Assembly: GCF_026262505.1 (NCBI RefSeq)
Contig: NC_067206.1
Coordinates: 16,636,641 to 16,700,640 of the forward strand
Direction of reading: 5' to 3'
Origin: Trichomonas vaginalis G3
Taxonomy: Eukaryota > Parabasalia > Trichomonadida > Trichomonadidae
DNA length: 64,000 nt
Position 1 is the stretch's first letter; the number at the start of each line of letters is the position of its first letter. A model generated the notes under the pieces. It saw nothing but the letters and a program-made list of their open reading frames with translations. It was not told where the DNA came from and did not search any database. Position numbers and translations under genes: made by a program. This document shows positions 1 through 10,122 of this stretch, piece after piece.

Positions 1-1
1 A

Positions 2-255
2 AACCTTCCACCACACACTCATACAGGAACTACAAACTTTTCTGGCGACCATATCCACTCATTAAGAGACCATCCATTATACAACTCAGAGTATGAAGCT
101 GGCAATGACGTTTTATCTCCATCTTATAACAATGCAGCAAAAAAGACTTTTCGACAAACTGAACCGGGAGGAAATCATTCACACACTTTCACAACAATCC
201 AACAGGCTCGGGTGAAGATTATATGCCACCATTTATGACTGTATTCGCATGTTAG
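2..255 (+). pseudogene. C-terminal piece of fibre / tail-collar-like protein
   Basis: The stretch is rich in His, Asn and Gly, with clusters such as GGNHSHTF, and ends in a region resembling the conserved tail of phage collar and fibre proteins (a Pro-Pro-Phe motif near the end). It enters from the left edge of the window, so the N-terminal part is not seen. In Mavericks such proteins would be exposed on the particle and involved in attachment; that role is inference. It is broken, about once. It lies about 50 bases upstream of the integrase on the same strand. Confidence 0.45.
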
Positions 256-305
256 AGTTCAATGAACGCGCTTGAGCCTAGAATAAAATCTTTAACTTTA
301 CATAA

Positions 306-1390
306 ATGAGCTTGAAAGAAGTATTCGAACAACATCCATGGAGGTCATTTAAGAAGTTCAATGAAGCTGCAAAGAGTTGGGGATTTACTAACAGAGCTGA
401 AGTGAAAAGTTCTTTGACAAAAAATGTTGTACATCAAACAAAAATAAACCCTTACGACTACTTTTTACCAATTTACTCCAACACTCCTGACGCATACCAA
501 TTTGACACTCTCATTCAAAGCAGAAAAGGAGGACATAAACCATTCCTCATCTTCATAAATGTTAACACTCGTAAAGCATATGCATATCCAATGAAAAATA
601 AAGGAACTCGTGAAGTGTTAAGAGTTTTACAAAAGTTTGTAGCAGAACATAACCCAAGTACTTTAACATCAGACCAAGACAGTGCATACCTCAGCAATGA
701 AATCACAGATTTTCTCATTAAGCATAACATAACTCACTACACTACTGAAGACCATAACCATAACATACTCGGCATCATAAACCGCTTCATAAGGACTCTC
801 AGAGATTTAAACCAAGAGCGAGACTTTACCGAAGAAACAATGAAACATTTTCTCGAAGTATATAATTCCTCAACACATTCTACAACAGGACATACACCAA
901 ATTCAATGACACAACAACAAGAAGAAAAGTATATACAAAAGAAACGAAGCCAAACACAAAATATCAGAAATTCAACACAATTTACCCTCATTCCTGGAAC
1001 AAAAGTTCGTGTAGTTCTTGACGACAAACCGTTGACAAAGAAACGTTTAAGGTTAAGTAGAAACTATTATATCGTAGACTCTACACAGGTAATGGATATC
1101 TTATAAAAGCTGCCGACGACTCTATTGCGTTTTATCCTCGACATAAATTAGTCGAAAGTAGTAATGGCAAACTTGCTGAAACCATTGACGAAGCAAAGCG
1201 AGGAGTGGTTATTGAAATACTTGACTACAACATAAACGATGACACTTATAAAGTAAGATATGAAGGAGGCGTTGAAGATGTTATACCATCTAAGAACTTG
1301 AGAGAGTCAAAGCCAACACATCTGGGACCATTAGAGCGGGAGTACTGGAAAGACAAAAATATGTCAGAAAGAATAAGAAAATTCTTCTAA
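306..1390 (+). pseudogene. Maverick retroviral-type integrase (rve fold), broken
   Basis: The rve-fold core starts near residue 60. Motifs include QFDTLIQS (first acidic strand), TSDQDSAY (second) and a helix ending in RFIRTLRD, the typical Polinton version of the third catalytic helix. Downstream is a basic SH3-like segment (LIPGTKVRVVLDD), and the end of the region has a chromodomain-like stretch (TYKVRYEGGVEDVIPS). Integrases of this type insert the element DNA into the host chromosome using terminal inverted repeats. The region is broken about once. The order core, SH3-like, chromo-like is the usual layout of Maverick integrases, which supports the call. Confidence 0.85.
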
Positions 1391-1437
1391 ACTTTTTCAT
1401 TAGATGTAAATCAGACAAAAATAATGTTTAGGTGAAG

Positions 1438-1453
1438 AGGTGAGATCTCACCT
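1438..1453. repeat. Intergenic palindrome AGGTGAGATCTCACCT, copy 1
   Basis: A perfect 16-bp palindrome sits between the integrase and the KilA-N gene. It is preceded by TTTAGGTGAAG and followed by a T-run and further CACC blocks. The same module recurs four more times in this Maverick, always between genes, so it is probably a transcription boundary or termination/initiation signal of the element. Confidence 0.7.
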
Positions 1454-1500
1454 GTTTTTTCACCCCGTGAATTTTCATGAATTTTCACAAAAGACCAAAA

Positions 1501-1553
1501 ATAAAGTTAGTTTTATTTTTTTTTATTTTTTTATTTTGTATGTAAAGACAATA
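1501..1553 (+). promoter_or_regulatory. T-rich upstream block before KilA-N gene
   Basis: A block reading AAAGTTAGTTTTATTT, then a long T-run, then TATTTTGTATGTAAAGA ends directly before the ATG at 1554. Near-identical blocks precede the genes starting at 2391 and 4413. The repetition just upstream of three starts argues for a shared promoter, and it decides these starts over longer upstream frames. Confidence 0.5.
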
Positions 1554-2220
1554 ATGTCAGTCGAAGCAAAAACATTCACGAACAAATCTAATGGTGAAAC
1601 ATTCACAAAAGGCACTTATAACGGTATTGAAGTCTTACGTAGAGACAAGGATGGTTACATTAATGCAACAAAGATGGCAAGAAAAGCAGGAAAGTTAAAC
1701 CATTTAAACAGATTTCTCAATAGTGCTAAAATGCAGGAAATTCTTGAGTTTTGGTTGAAAGAATACGGTCGAGCCAAAAGTGGCTCAACCTCAAAACAAG
1801 CATTTTATGAGCTTACTAAGGGCGTTATGAATGAATTCAAAGGTATTTACATACATGCTGACCTCGTTCATTTTTGTTGCTGAATGGTGCTCTGTAAAGT
1901 ATGCATTTTATGTCAAAGATATTATGGACTCCATAGACAAGAAAGTTCATGAGAAGTTAGATGAAGAAGAACTCGAAGATACAGTGGAGAATGCTAAACC
2001 TTTGTTCGAAGAAGAAGTTGGAAAAATGTGTGAAAAACAATTAGAACATGAACGTGAGATATATTATGGTTATAGAGATTCTCCATACGAACTAGACCAA
2101 TGGGAACAAGAAGATTTAAAGAGAGAATTTAGAGAATATGAACTCGCTAAGATAGCATTTGAAGCTGCAGAAAAGAAGTTAAAAGTTTGGGGTCGTTTTG
2201 TACAAAAATATTGTGAGTAA
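1554..2220 (+). pseudogene. KilA-N domain protein, broken
   Basis: From the ATG at 1554, which follows the shared T-rich block, the product has a KilA-N domain: NGIEVLRRDKDGYINATKM is the hallmark start, and a later segment around WCSVKYAFYVKDI is the usual end of the domain. The C-terminal part is strongly acidic and charged, probably helical. KilA-N proteins of large DNA viruses and related elements are thought to bind DNA; the precise role here is unknown. The gene is broken, about once. A second gene with a KilA-N-like end lies at 4413. Confidence 0.8.
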
Positions 2221-2270
2221 ATGAACCATTTATTTTTATTGAATTCAGTAAAAATAATGTTTAGGTGAAG

Positions 2271-2286
2271 AGGTGAGATCTCACCT
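2271..2286. repeat. Intergenic palindrome AGGTGAGATCTCACCT, copy 2
   Basis: Same palindrome and flanks as the copy near 1438, in the same orientation (TTTAGGTGAAG upstream, T-run and CACC blocks downstream). It is followed by the same GTGAATTTTCATGAATTTTC segment and another T-rich start block, so about 110 bp of intergenic DNA is duplicated between the two sites. Confidence 0.7.
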
Positions 2287-2337
2287 GTTTTTTCACCTCT
2301 TTTTTCACCCCGTGAATTTTCATGAATTTTCCCGAAA

Positions 2338-2390
2338 TAAAAAATAAAGTTAGTTTTATTTTTTTTATTTTTTTATTTTGTATAAAAGAT
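2338..2390 (+). promoter_or_regulatory. T-rich upstream block, second copy
   Basis: Same AAAGTTAGTTTTATTT block and T-run as at 1501, ending in TATTTTGTATAAAAGAT right before the ATG at 2391. It supports that ATG as the start. Confidence 0.5.
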
Positions 2391-3356
2391 ATGATTTCAA
2401 CAATCGGCACAACAACAATTCAAGCCGCGAACGGCGGGACTCTGTCCACAACTACAGCACCAAACTCGTTAGTCATGAATCCTACGTCAATGTTAGTAGA
2501 GATGAAAAACTTCATTCCTTCTTCATATACTTTTGAAACAAAAATCCAGAAGATAAAGCAAGAACTTTTAACAAGTAATTTAGACTGTAGTGCGAAAGAT
2601 GAAGAAAATGAAGAATATCTTTATGAAATGCAGGACATTATTGACCATTTACCCAAATTGCCTGAAATTCAGCATCAAAAACTAACTATTCCTGAATTCG
2701 ACGAAATTAAAGTTAAAGTTACTGACTCAGTAGAAATAAAGAAGTTCATACGTAAAGTAAATTATGAATTCCTTGGTTTTCATTGCAACCATAAGGTTAT
2801 GGACAAAGATTGCGACATGGTATATAAAAACATTTCTGACATATATAAATCTGAGGAGTTTAAGACTTACGATAACTTTGTTTCATTAGTTGCAAAATGT
2901 GTTTGGGAAATAAGAGATAAAGATAGAAGAGGCAAAGTATGGAACGAACAAATAAGACCCGCTATGTTTGAGATGAAGAAAACCATTGACGCCTTAGTTG
3001 TTTTAGCTGGTTTTATTTCAATGTATAACGCAAAAATGAACCCGCAATGTTCAAAATGTAAGGCAGCAATTAGGAAATATAACTACTCAGTCAAAGAGAT
3101 AGAAAGAATGAGAAACGACTATGCAGACTTAAAGAAAGAAGCAGAAAAGCCAGCAGAAAATAAAATGGACATGTTGACATTTCTGAACAAAAACTATCCA
3201 ACAGCAGAAGATTTCCTTCTATCTGACGTCAAGAAGAAGTATAAAGAAACCTTCGGCATTGTTAAAACATTCGATGTACTAAAAGAAGAAATAGAAGCTA
3301 CAAAATTGTTTAGGATTTCAAATATACATCGTACAATTCATGTAAAACGCTTGTGA
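2391..3356 (+). CDS. Unknown Maverick protein, about 321 residues, helical
   Basis: I do not recognise this family. The start at 2391 follows the shared T-rich block. The first 35 residues are rich in Thr, Ser and Asn. After that the protein is charged and probably alpha-helical, with one Cys pair (CSKCKAA near residue 225) and another around residue 130 (HCNHKVMDKDC), which together could bind a metal. The second half has a heptad-like, Lys/Glu-rich stretch. It lies between two palindrome modules on the same strand as the KilA-N gene, so it may belong to the same expression class. The frame is open throughout. Confidence 0.6.
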   Translation: MISTIGTTTIQAANGGTLSTTTAPNSLVMNPTSMLVEMKNFIPSSYTFETKIQKIKQELLTSNLDCSAKDEENEEYLYEMQDIIDHLPKLPEIQHQKLTIPEFDEIKVKVTDSVEIKKFIRKVNYEFLGFHCNHKVMDKDCDMVYKNISDIYKSEEFKTYDNFVSLVAKCVWEIRDKDRRGKVWNEQIRPAMFEMKKTIDALVVLAGFISMYNAKMNPQCSKCKAAIRKYNYSVKEIERMRNDYADLKKEAEKPAENKMDMLTFLNKNYPTAEDFLLSDVKKKYKETFGIVKTFDVLKEEIEATKLFRISNIHRTIHVKRL

Positions 3357-3374
3357 AAAAAGAGGTGAAAAAAG

Positions 3375-3390
3375 AGGTGAGATCTCACCT
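3375..3390. repeat. Intergenic palindrome AGGTGAGATCTCACCT, copy 3 (reversed flanks)
   Basis: Here the flanks are inverted relative to copies 1 and 2: GGTGAAAAAAG lies to the left and CTTCACCTAAACATTATTTTTG to the right. It sits 20 bases past the stop of the gene ending at 3356. Confidence 0.7.
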
Positions 3391-3553
3391 CTTCACCTAA
3401 ACATTATTTTTGCTGAATTCAGCACAAAATTCTGAGTAAAATAATTTTTAGGGCATGTGTCAAACCGTTGAGTTTTCACAAAATTCCAAAAATAACGTTT
3501 ACCATGTAAAACGCTTATAAAATAACTGAGGTGAAAAAACAGGTGAGAAAACG

Positions 3554-3567
3554 GGTGAGATCTCACC
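3554..3567. repeat. Intergenic palindrome GGTGAGATCTCACC, copy 4
   Basis: A second reversed-flank copy 175 bp after copy 3, again followed by CTTCACCTAAACATTATTTTTG. The stretch between the two (about 3391-3553) shows no gene and looks like a duplicated intergenic module. Confidence 0.65.
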
Positions 3568-3816
3568 TCTTCACCTAAACATTATTTTTGTTCAAAGCTT
3601 CCACGAGAGAAAAGATTCCTCATTCGCTAAGGATTCCAAAAATGAAAAAATCATTGATTTCGGCTGAGAAAAAACAGCAAAACCCTTCTTCCACGGGAAC
3701 AAAGAAATAAAGAAGAAATAAAGTAAATTTTTTATTTATTCCTGTGGAAGATAGAGCACTTTTATGACACTTTTTATTCACGACAAACAAGACAAACAAA
3801 GAAAATAAGAAAATAC

Positions 3817-3889
3817 GGCGCTGTCGCGGTTCGAACCACAGACCTTGACCCCTCCATAACACCACCTTAGACCACTGTGCTACGTAGCC
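3817..3889 (-). tRNA. tRNA-like stretch, degenerate, with A- and B-box
   Basis: On the minus strand, 73 bases contain TAGCACAGTGG, a good A-box/D-arm start at the right place, and GGTTCGAACC, a good B-box/T-loop, with tRNA-like spacing and total length. The acceptor and T stems do not pair well when I align them, and no clear anticodon stem appears. It is therefore probably a decayed tRNA or tRNA-derived pol III promoter rather than a working tRNA. It lies in a 570-bp gap of the Maverick that is otherwise free of convincing genes. Confidence 0.35.
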
Positions 3890-3930
3890 TGTCGACATAA
3901 GATTTTATAAATTGCATATTTGACGTAAAT

Positions 3931-4305
3931 TTATTTCCATCTAGCTTCCCACCGCATAAGATATTCATACGTGTTTGTAAGACATTCATTAAAATTCTTT
4001 TCTATTGCATCTAATCTTGCGTTATTTTTTTCAATAGCTTGTCTGTATTCTTCATCATCTCCAGCAGTGTTTGGGTCTTCACGTTTAAAATATTCATTGT
4101 TAACCAATTTTTTATCTACAAATTTGATTAGTGTTTGATTCACTTCGTTATGATAACGGTCATATTCTTTCAATACATAAGTGAAGACAAAATGCGTCGT
4201 ACCTTCAATCTTAAAGCTTAAAGAACTTTCAACACAGTTTTGAGGGTCTGTCAGTGCGTCAATGAGATAGTATTCGAAGTCAGTCAATAATCTTTTTAAA
4301 GTCAT
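3931..4305 (-). CDS. Unknown 124-residue Maverick protein
   Basis: I do not recognise this family. The product is acidic and probably helical, with a C-terminal stretch (AIEKNNARLDAIEKNFNECL) that reads like a short coiled coil. Its start is preceded on the coding strand by TTTTATCC about 12 bases before the ATG, similar to the motif before the capsid genes. It runs against its neighbours and shares a gap of about 110 bases with the gene starting at 4413, which would make a divergent promoter region. Confidence 0.55.
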   Translation of the reverse strand: MTLKRLLTDFEYYLIDALTDPQNCVESSLSFKIEGTTHFVFTYVLKEYDRYHNEVNQTLIKFVDKKLVNNEYFKREDPNTAGDDEEYRQAIEKNNARLDAIEKNFNECLTNTYEYLMRWEARWK

Positions 4306-4371
4306 TTCATACAGGATAAAATTTAATGTTGTGAAGAAATAGTGTTTATCTCAGAAAAAATAACGCTAATT

Positions 4372-4412
4372 TTATTTTTATTTATTTTTTTATTTTGTAT
4401 GTAAAGACAGTA
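4372..4412 (+). promoter_or_regulatory. T-rich upstream block, third copy
   Basis: TTTATTTATTTTTTTATTTTGTATGTAAAGACAGTA-type block immediately before the ATG at 4413, nearly the same as that before 1554. It sets the start six codons inside the longest frame. Confidence 0.5.
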
Positions 4413-5326
4413 ATGACAACATCAGAGAACACAACAACTGCTATCGTTCATGAAGCCATAAATGAAGAATATGAGTACATACAGTTTAACAAACAACTCC
4501 GTCTCATTCGTTCAGTCAAAGACGATATGTACCAAATGCAAAGTATTTTGACTGCATGTTTTGCTCCAGACACTAAACACGCAGACGACTGGTTCAAAAA
4601 CCAAAGCACACAAGAACTTTTGAGTGAAGCACAGCGAGACATACTTTTTTCTGAAAACAGTGAAGAACAGCGAGACCGACTTCCTTCAGGGTCGCCTAAA
4701 ACTCATGAAAACAGTGAAATTTCTCTAGACCGACTTTTATCGGCCATGCATAAAACACATGAAAATCGTAAAAATTTGCCAATAAATTTAAGAGGTTGGT
4801 ATGTACATAGACTTCTTGTAAATGCTGTTGCAATGTGGGCTTCGCCTCGTTATGCTTGGTATGTTTGTAAACTTCTTGACGAAATTCACAGACAAGAACG
4901 TGAACAGATGGAAAAGAAACTTCAAGCAAAAGATGAAGTCATTGAATCCAAAGACAAAAGCATACAGAAAAGAATACCGCGTTCAGTACCAAAAGGAAAG
5001 GAAAAGAGTTATAAGTATATGATATATACTGAAGAGATGGAAAATGAAGAAGATAAAGATATGGTTATGTTGCATTTAGTCAGAAGAAACAAAAAAGCTT
5101 TTATGACCTTGCTAAGATTTACAAATCTGACAGAAACTGGTTCTATCGTGAAAACTTACCGATTTCAATGACACCGAATGAGCAAATAAAGGAAATTGTC
5201 AAAAATACTCTTCCTCAAACACACTATGACATCAAAGGTTGTACAATACTTACATTCAAAGAAGACTTAACATTACTGAAGGAAAAAATAACAGAATATT
5301 TCGACAACTTCAAAGAGGAAGAATAA
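4413..5326 (+). pseudogene. Second KilA-N-type protein, broken
   Basis: The middle of the product carries the KilA-N-like end signature (GWYVHRLLVNAVAMWASPRYAW followed by VCKLLDEI; quoted in two parts), then a helical Gln/Lys-rich linker, then a C-terminal domain with KYMIYTEE that resembles the tail domain attached to KilA-N in poxvirus- and iridovirus-like proteins. The N-terminal 120 residues look unrelated to the copy at 1554. Two near-repeats (SEEQRDRLPSGSPKTHE-like) lie around residues 85-115. It is broken, about once or twice. Likely role: DNA binding or regulation; inferred from family only. Confidence 0.6.
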
Positions 5327-5381
5327 AAAAATCTAAGCTAATTTTATTTTTTTTTATAAATTTTATCTCATATGAAAGAAC

Positions 5382-5597
5382 ATGAATTTAGAATATTCGG
5401 AACTCATGACAGAAGAGGAGAACGAACAGCATGTAAAAGATTATGCAAAATTTATGAAGACATACAAAGCATTTAAACAATATCTAAATGCTTCTAAAGA
5501 TTATGCAAAATTTCTGAAGGTATATAAAGCTTATGAAAAAGCGTATGAAAAGTTTATACATTGGGGAATTGTTGTAAAATATCGATATGAAGACTAA
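5382..5597 (+). CDS. Small charged protein, 71 residues, internal repeat
   Basis: A short product with an imperfect internal duplication: KDYAKFMKTYKAFKQYL is echoed by KDYAKFLKVYKAYEKAY. It is probably two similar amphipathic helices. The ATG follows TTTTATCTCATATGAAAGAAC, in line with other starts of this element. Function unknown. Confidence 0.5.
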   Translation: MNLEYSELMTEEENEQHVKDYAKFMKTYKAFKQYLNASKDYAKFLKVYKAYEKAYEKFIHWGIVVKYRYED

Positions 5598-5615
5598 CCA
5601 AAAATATATTTTTGC

Positions 5616-6087
5616 TTAAATAGCTTCAGGGTCTATTTCTTCAACCATTTCACTTCCTTCGTCAATGTCAATTGAAGCTTCTTCAACCTTTGGTAAGAAT
5701 TTGTATAACATCTTTGTTCGTTATTGTCTTCAGAGATGAAGGATAATATTTCACATTTGTTTCACCCTTCTTATATTCTTTCTGTTCGGAAAGATTCATA
5801 GCAATACTGAAGAAGTCAATGTTAGAGTTCTTTATGACAGTATAATGAGTATCTTTGACATTCACGAAGAAACTCTTTTGTTTCAAAACTACTGCTAACT
5901 CTTGTGAAGTATAACGTTTGCGGTCAATGACGATAGCTAATGGTCTGACATACTGACCAAACTTAGATTCTTTCACAAACTTCTTGTTAAAGATAACATT
6001 AACGTTTGAAGCATTATTGAACTCATTCTTGATGGCATTAGCGAGAGCATTGTATGAAAAGAACTTGCAATCTTGCATGTGTTTCAT
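5616..6087 (-). pseudogene. Unknown Maverick protein with acidic tail, broken
   Basis: About 130 residues of unrecognised sequence with mixed strand/helix character (for example GQYVRPLAIVIDRKRYTSQ), followed by a strongly acidic end. It is broken, about once. It is encoded opposite to the polymerase, with about 90 bases between their starts, so the two probably share a divergent promoter region rich in A and T. Confidence 0.5.
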
Positions 6088-6178
6088 TATAATAAAAATA
6101 TTAAATTATTTTGAAAAATAACTTAAAAAAAATCTAATCTAATTTTTTCAAAAATATTTTTTTTATTTCCTACTAAAG

Positions 6179-9100
6179 ATGTATCGGAAGTTGTCTAAGT
6201 TAGAACACTCGGAAATAAAACAACTTCTTACAGAAGCTAACATAGATGTTGCAAAGCATTACGCAACAAACAAAAAAGCACTCGCTGACTTCATTAAAGA
6301 CTATAATGGTGCAATAAGTTATGATAGAATTCATGATTACATTAATAACAAAACATTTCCTTTAAATGACGTTGCTATTGACTTATATCATAGACGTTCA
6401 ATACCTCATGAAGTAAGGCGTGAGATGTTTGACATAACAAATGCAAACGTTGGTCATACTCGTAAAGCTCTTTCACATGATGTTCGTCAAGAGATGTTTG
6501 ACATAACAAATGCAAACGTTGGTCATACTCGTAAAGCTCTTTCACATGATGTTCGTCAAGAGATGTTTGACATAACAAATGTGAACGTTGGTGAAACAAG
6601 AAGAAGAGACGACACACTGAAACAACAGAGAAGAGAGATGTTTAAAAGTGCTATAGAACAAGTTCGCAAAGCTAACGATGTCATTCGTTCCATTGACGAC
6701 AAACCAAAAGAAGGTGAGAGATGGTTAAAGAAAGATGAAGAGAATAGGAAGAGAAATGTGAAGTCAGGCAATAGACTCATTGACTTTAACATCGAAGCTT
6801 TAGATGAACCAAACAGAGACTACTTACACAAACATTTCGGTAAGGTTTTCATGAGACTCTTAGAGAAAATTAAAATAAACTCCCAACAAAGATGGATGGT
6901 ATGTTATAAACTTGGTGGAAAGTATGAATGTTCTACGTTAAACCTCAATAATATTGGAACATTACTACATCAGCTCTTGAAGGAGAACTTTATATCAGAG
7001 ATAGAAGCAAATGCTGCAGGTATTGTTGAAATGCACTATGACTTCTTCTTGACAAACATAAAGAATCTTACCGAAATAAAGATGTATGATTTAACAGAAT
7101 ATGAAGGCTTAACGATGTCAGATGTAAAGAAAGGCAAACCAAAAAAGAGACCATATAGAGATGAAAGCACACTGACAAATGACCAGAAAGCCATTTTGGA
7201 AGCTCTTAAGCAAACAGGAAACCCAGCACTTATAGAAAGCTTTTGGAAAGATAATGGTGAAAAGAAGTTTTATAAGAAGAGAAGCGGTCAGTTCTGGAAG
7301 TATCTTTGCACATTACCTATAAATCTTGAACGCTACCAAATCTTCAATGAACTGAACAAAAGAACTGCAACACTTATGACAGAAGACAATTGTTTCGTTT
7401 ATGCTTGCATTCAAGCTGGAGTAAATGAAGAAACTATTGACCACATGAGAGAAGTCATTCGTGTTAGAGACTTTCCTCAAAGTAAAGTACAAGAAATTTC
7501 TGACGCAACAGGTATAGCATTTAATGTTACCATTGGTTATTTCAATGACTCAAGACATAATGAAATAAAGAGATACATACCAAAAGAATGTGAAACTGTT
7601 AGAACTATTGACTTACTTCTTGTTGAAGACCACTACATGCTAAACGAAAGATTACCAATGACAACATATTTCATTCGCAACTATATAGAAATTCTCAAAG
7701 CTTGTGGTGGAATGAACATTGAGAAACAAATGAAGATTTATACAAAGAGAGAAGATAAATATGTAGTTCGTTATGATAGAACAACACCGCTATGGGATGT
7801 TATGAAAACATTGTGGGAGTGCAAATATTTCGAACCTATTTCTTATGGAGAACTTTTCACATATACGACTGACTTATATAAACAGAACCTTGCACCATTT
7901 AAAGATTTGACATATGCTCCAAAGTATTGTGTACAACTGAAGAAGAAAGCAGAGTCAAAAGAAGTAAATAAAAATAAGTGCAAGTTCATTCCTGAGCACG
8001 TTTTCTTTGCTGACTTTGAGTGTAGTACCGATGGCTTTCATAAAGCTTTTAACATATGTTATGACAGTGAAGATGGTTCAGTGAGTGAAAGCATATGGGG
8101 TCAGAACTGTGCAACAGAATTTTTGGAGCGACTTCCTGACAAGAGTTTAATATATTTCCATAACCTCAGCTATGATATAAACTTCATCTTAAGACACATG
8201 ACAGAAGTGAAAGGAACTCCCATCATTAAAGGTTCACGAACAATGCAAATAACTGGCTTATATAAAGGAAGGGCAATTATTATAAAAGACTCTTACAGTG
8301 TTATAAATAAGAAGCTTAAACTATTTCCTGCTATGTTTAACTTACAAACAGGACCGAAAGAAGTATTTCCATATAACTACTACAGCAGTGTTTTGTTAGC
8401 AAATGACAACAGAACTGGTGTCATTTCTGAAGCATGTAAGTTTATCAGGATGCAGATACATTCATGAAAACATAGATTCCATCAAAGGTTGCAGAATAGA
8501 TGAGAACCACTTCGACTTAGAAAAATATAGCACATTTTATTGCAAACAAGATGTAAGAATTTTAAGAGAAGGTTTTGTTAAGTTCCGCAATGACATATTG
8601 AAAGAGTTTGATTTAAACGTTTATGACTACGTTAGTATTTGTTCTATTGCTAACAAATTGTTTGAGAACAGAGTGTACTTCCCGAATGGAAATTTATATG
8701 ACCTCTCAAATAAACCAAGAGAATTTATTTCACGCTGTATTCAAGGTGGAAGATGTATGTGTCAGATAACATGAAACAAAAGAGCGAAAAGAAACTCATT
8801 GCTGATTCGACGCTGTTTCATTATATCCATCAGCAATTGCAAGATTGTATACTTTAGAAGGTATTCCAAAGGTTATGAAGAAAGAAATGTTAAGCACAGA
8901 GTATCTCATGAGACATTTATTCGATGACGACCAAAAGGAACCCATTGGTGAAAAGTTTATGTCTGGCTTCTTTGTTCTCATTAAGATAACAGAGATTGGA
9001 ATACATAGACACTTTCCTTTAATAGTTTGTGACCCTGAACTAAATCCAGAACTTAATGTTCCCAGAAGTTCAAACACTTGCTGTTTAATGTATGTTGACC

Positions 9101-10062
9101 ATATAACATTACAAGACCTCATAAAATATCAAGGTGTCAAATGTGAAGTGTTGCAAGGATACTATTACGATGGAAACAGAGATATTAGAATAAGAGATGA
9201 AGTAAAGAAGTTGTTTGAGTTAAGGTTAAAGTATAAGAAAGAAGGAAATCCTTTGCAAGAAAATATAAAGCTCATTCTGAACAGTATTTATGGCAAAACT
9301 ATTCTATCTCCTATTGAGTCAAAAATAACCATAGTAAATGACAAAGATGCTATAAGATATGCCATCAGAAACTACAACCATATAGTGAAGTTCGAAGGTT
9401 TGGATGGTTCAGATAAAACTATTTTCAAGCTAACGAAAAGCATTTGCAGACACTTTAACTTCTGTCCACTTGGTGTTAATATTCTATCTATGTCGAAGAG
9501 AATAATGTGTGAAGTATTCTGTACTGCTGAGGACTTAGGAATGGACATCTTTTATAGCGATACCGACAGTATGCATCTCTACAATGAAGATATCCCTCGT
9601 TTAGCTGAAGAGTTTGAGAAACGTTATGGAAGAGTTCTCATTGGTAAAAACCTTGGTCAATTTCATAGCGACTTTGCAGAAATCACACCTGGAAAACAAA
9701 GTTTAGCATACAAGTCAATATTTTGTGGAAAGAAGACTTACATAGACTTACTCACGAATGATTTAAATGAAGTTGCATTTCACTGCAGAATGAAAGGCGT
9801 GAAGCAAGATGTTATTGCTTTAACCGCTAATGAAATGTTTCCTGACTCTGTTCAGTGTTTCTATGATGAAGATAAAGGTTTAATGGTTCCGGGAAAATTT
9901 GACAAAGACTCTGAGTTCAGTTTAATGAAACTTTATAAAGCACTTTATGACGGTCAAGAGATTGGATTTGACTTATGTAAGTCTTCTAGTCCTTGCTTTG
10001 CTGAAAAGTTTAACTTCTCAATAACGACTAAAACAAACTTTATTCGTAAGTTGAAGTTCTGA
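6179..10062 (+). pseudogene. polB: Protein-primed family B DNA polymerase, broken
   Basis: The region holds the recognisable parts of a Polinton-type pPolB. These are a long N-terminal extension; a segment with DNCFVYACIQAG typical of Maverick polymerases; exonuclease motifs VFFADFECSTDG (Exo I) and YFHNLSYDINFILRH (Exo II); a GGR-type segment; KLILNSIYGK (motif B); and FYSDTDSMHL (motif C with the catalytic aspartates). This enzyme class copies the element from a terminal protein primer. The region spans about 3.9 kb, the usual size for Polintons. It is broken, about two to three times. The ATG at 6179 follows an AT-rich TTTTTTTATTTCCTACTAAAG block. Confidence 0.9.
6422..6590 (+). repeat. 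69-bp direct repeat coding a 23-residue unit
   Basis: GAGATG starts recur at 6422, 6491 and 6560, exactly 69 bases apart, and the units are nearly identical at DNA level (two full, one partial and more diverged). Each codes EMFDITNANVGHTRKALSHD plus three residues. The length keeps the reading frame. It lies in the N-terminal extension of the polymerase, outside any catalytic motif. Confidence 0.9.
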
Positions 10063-10122
10063 GGTCATTTATTTTTGTCAGCAATGAGGTCATGAATGAT
10101 AAAAATAAAGCTAGCGTAGATT

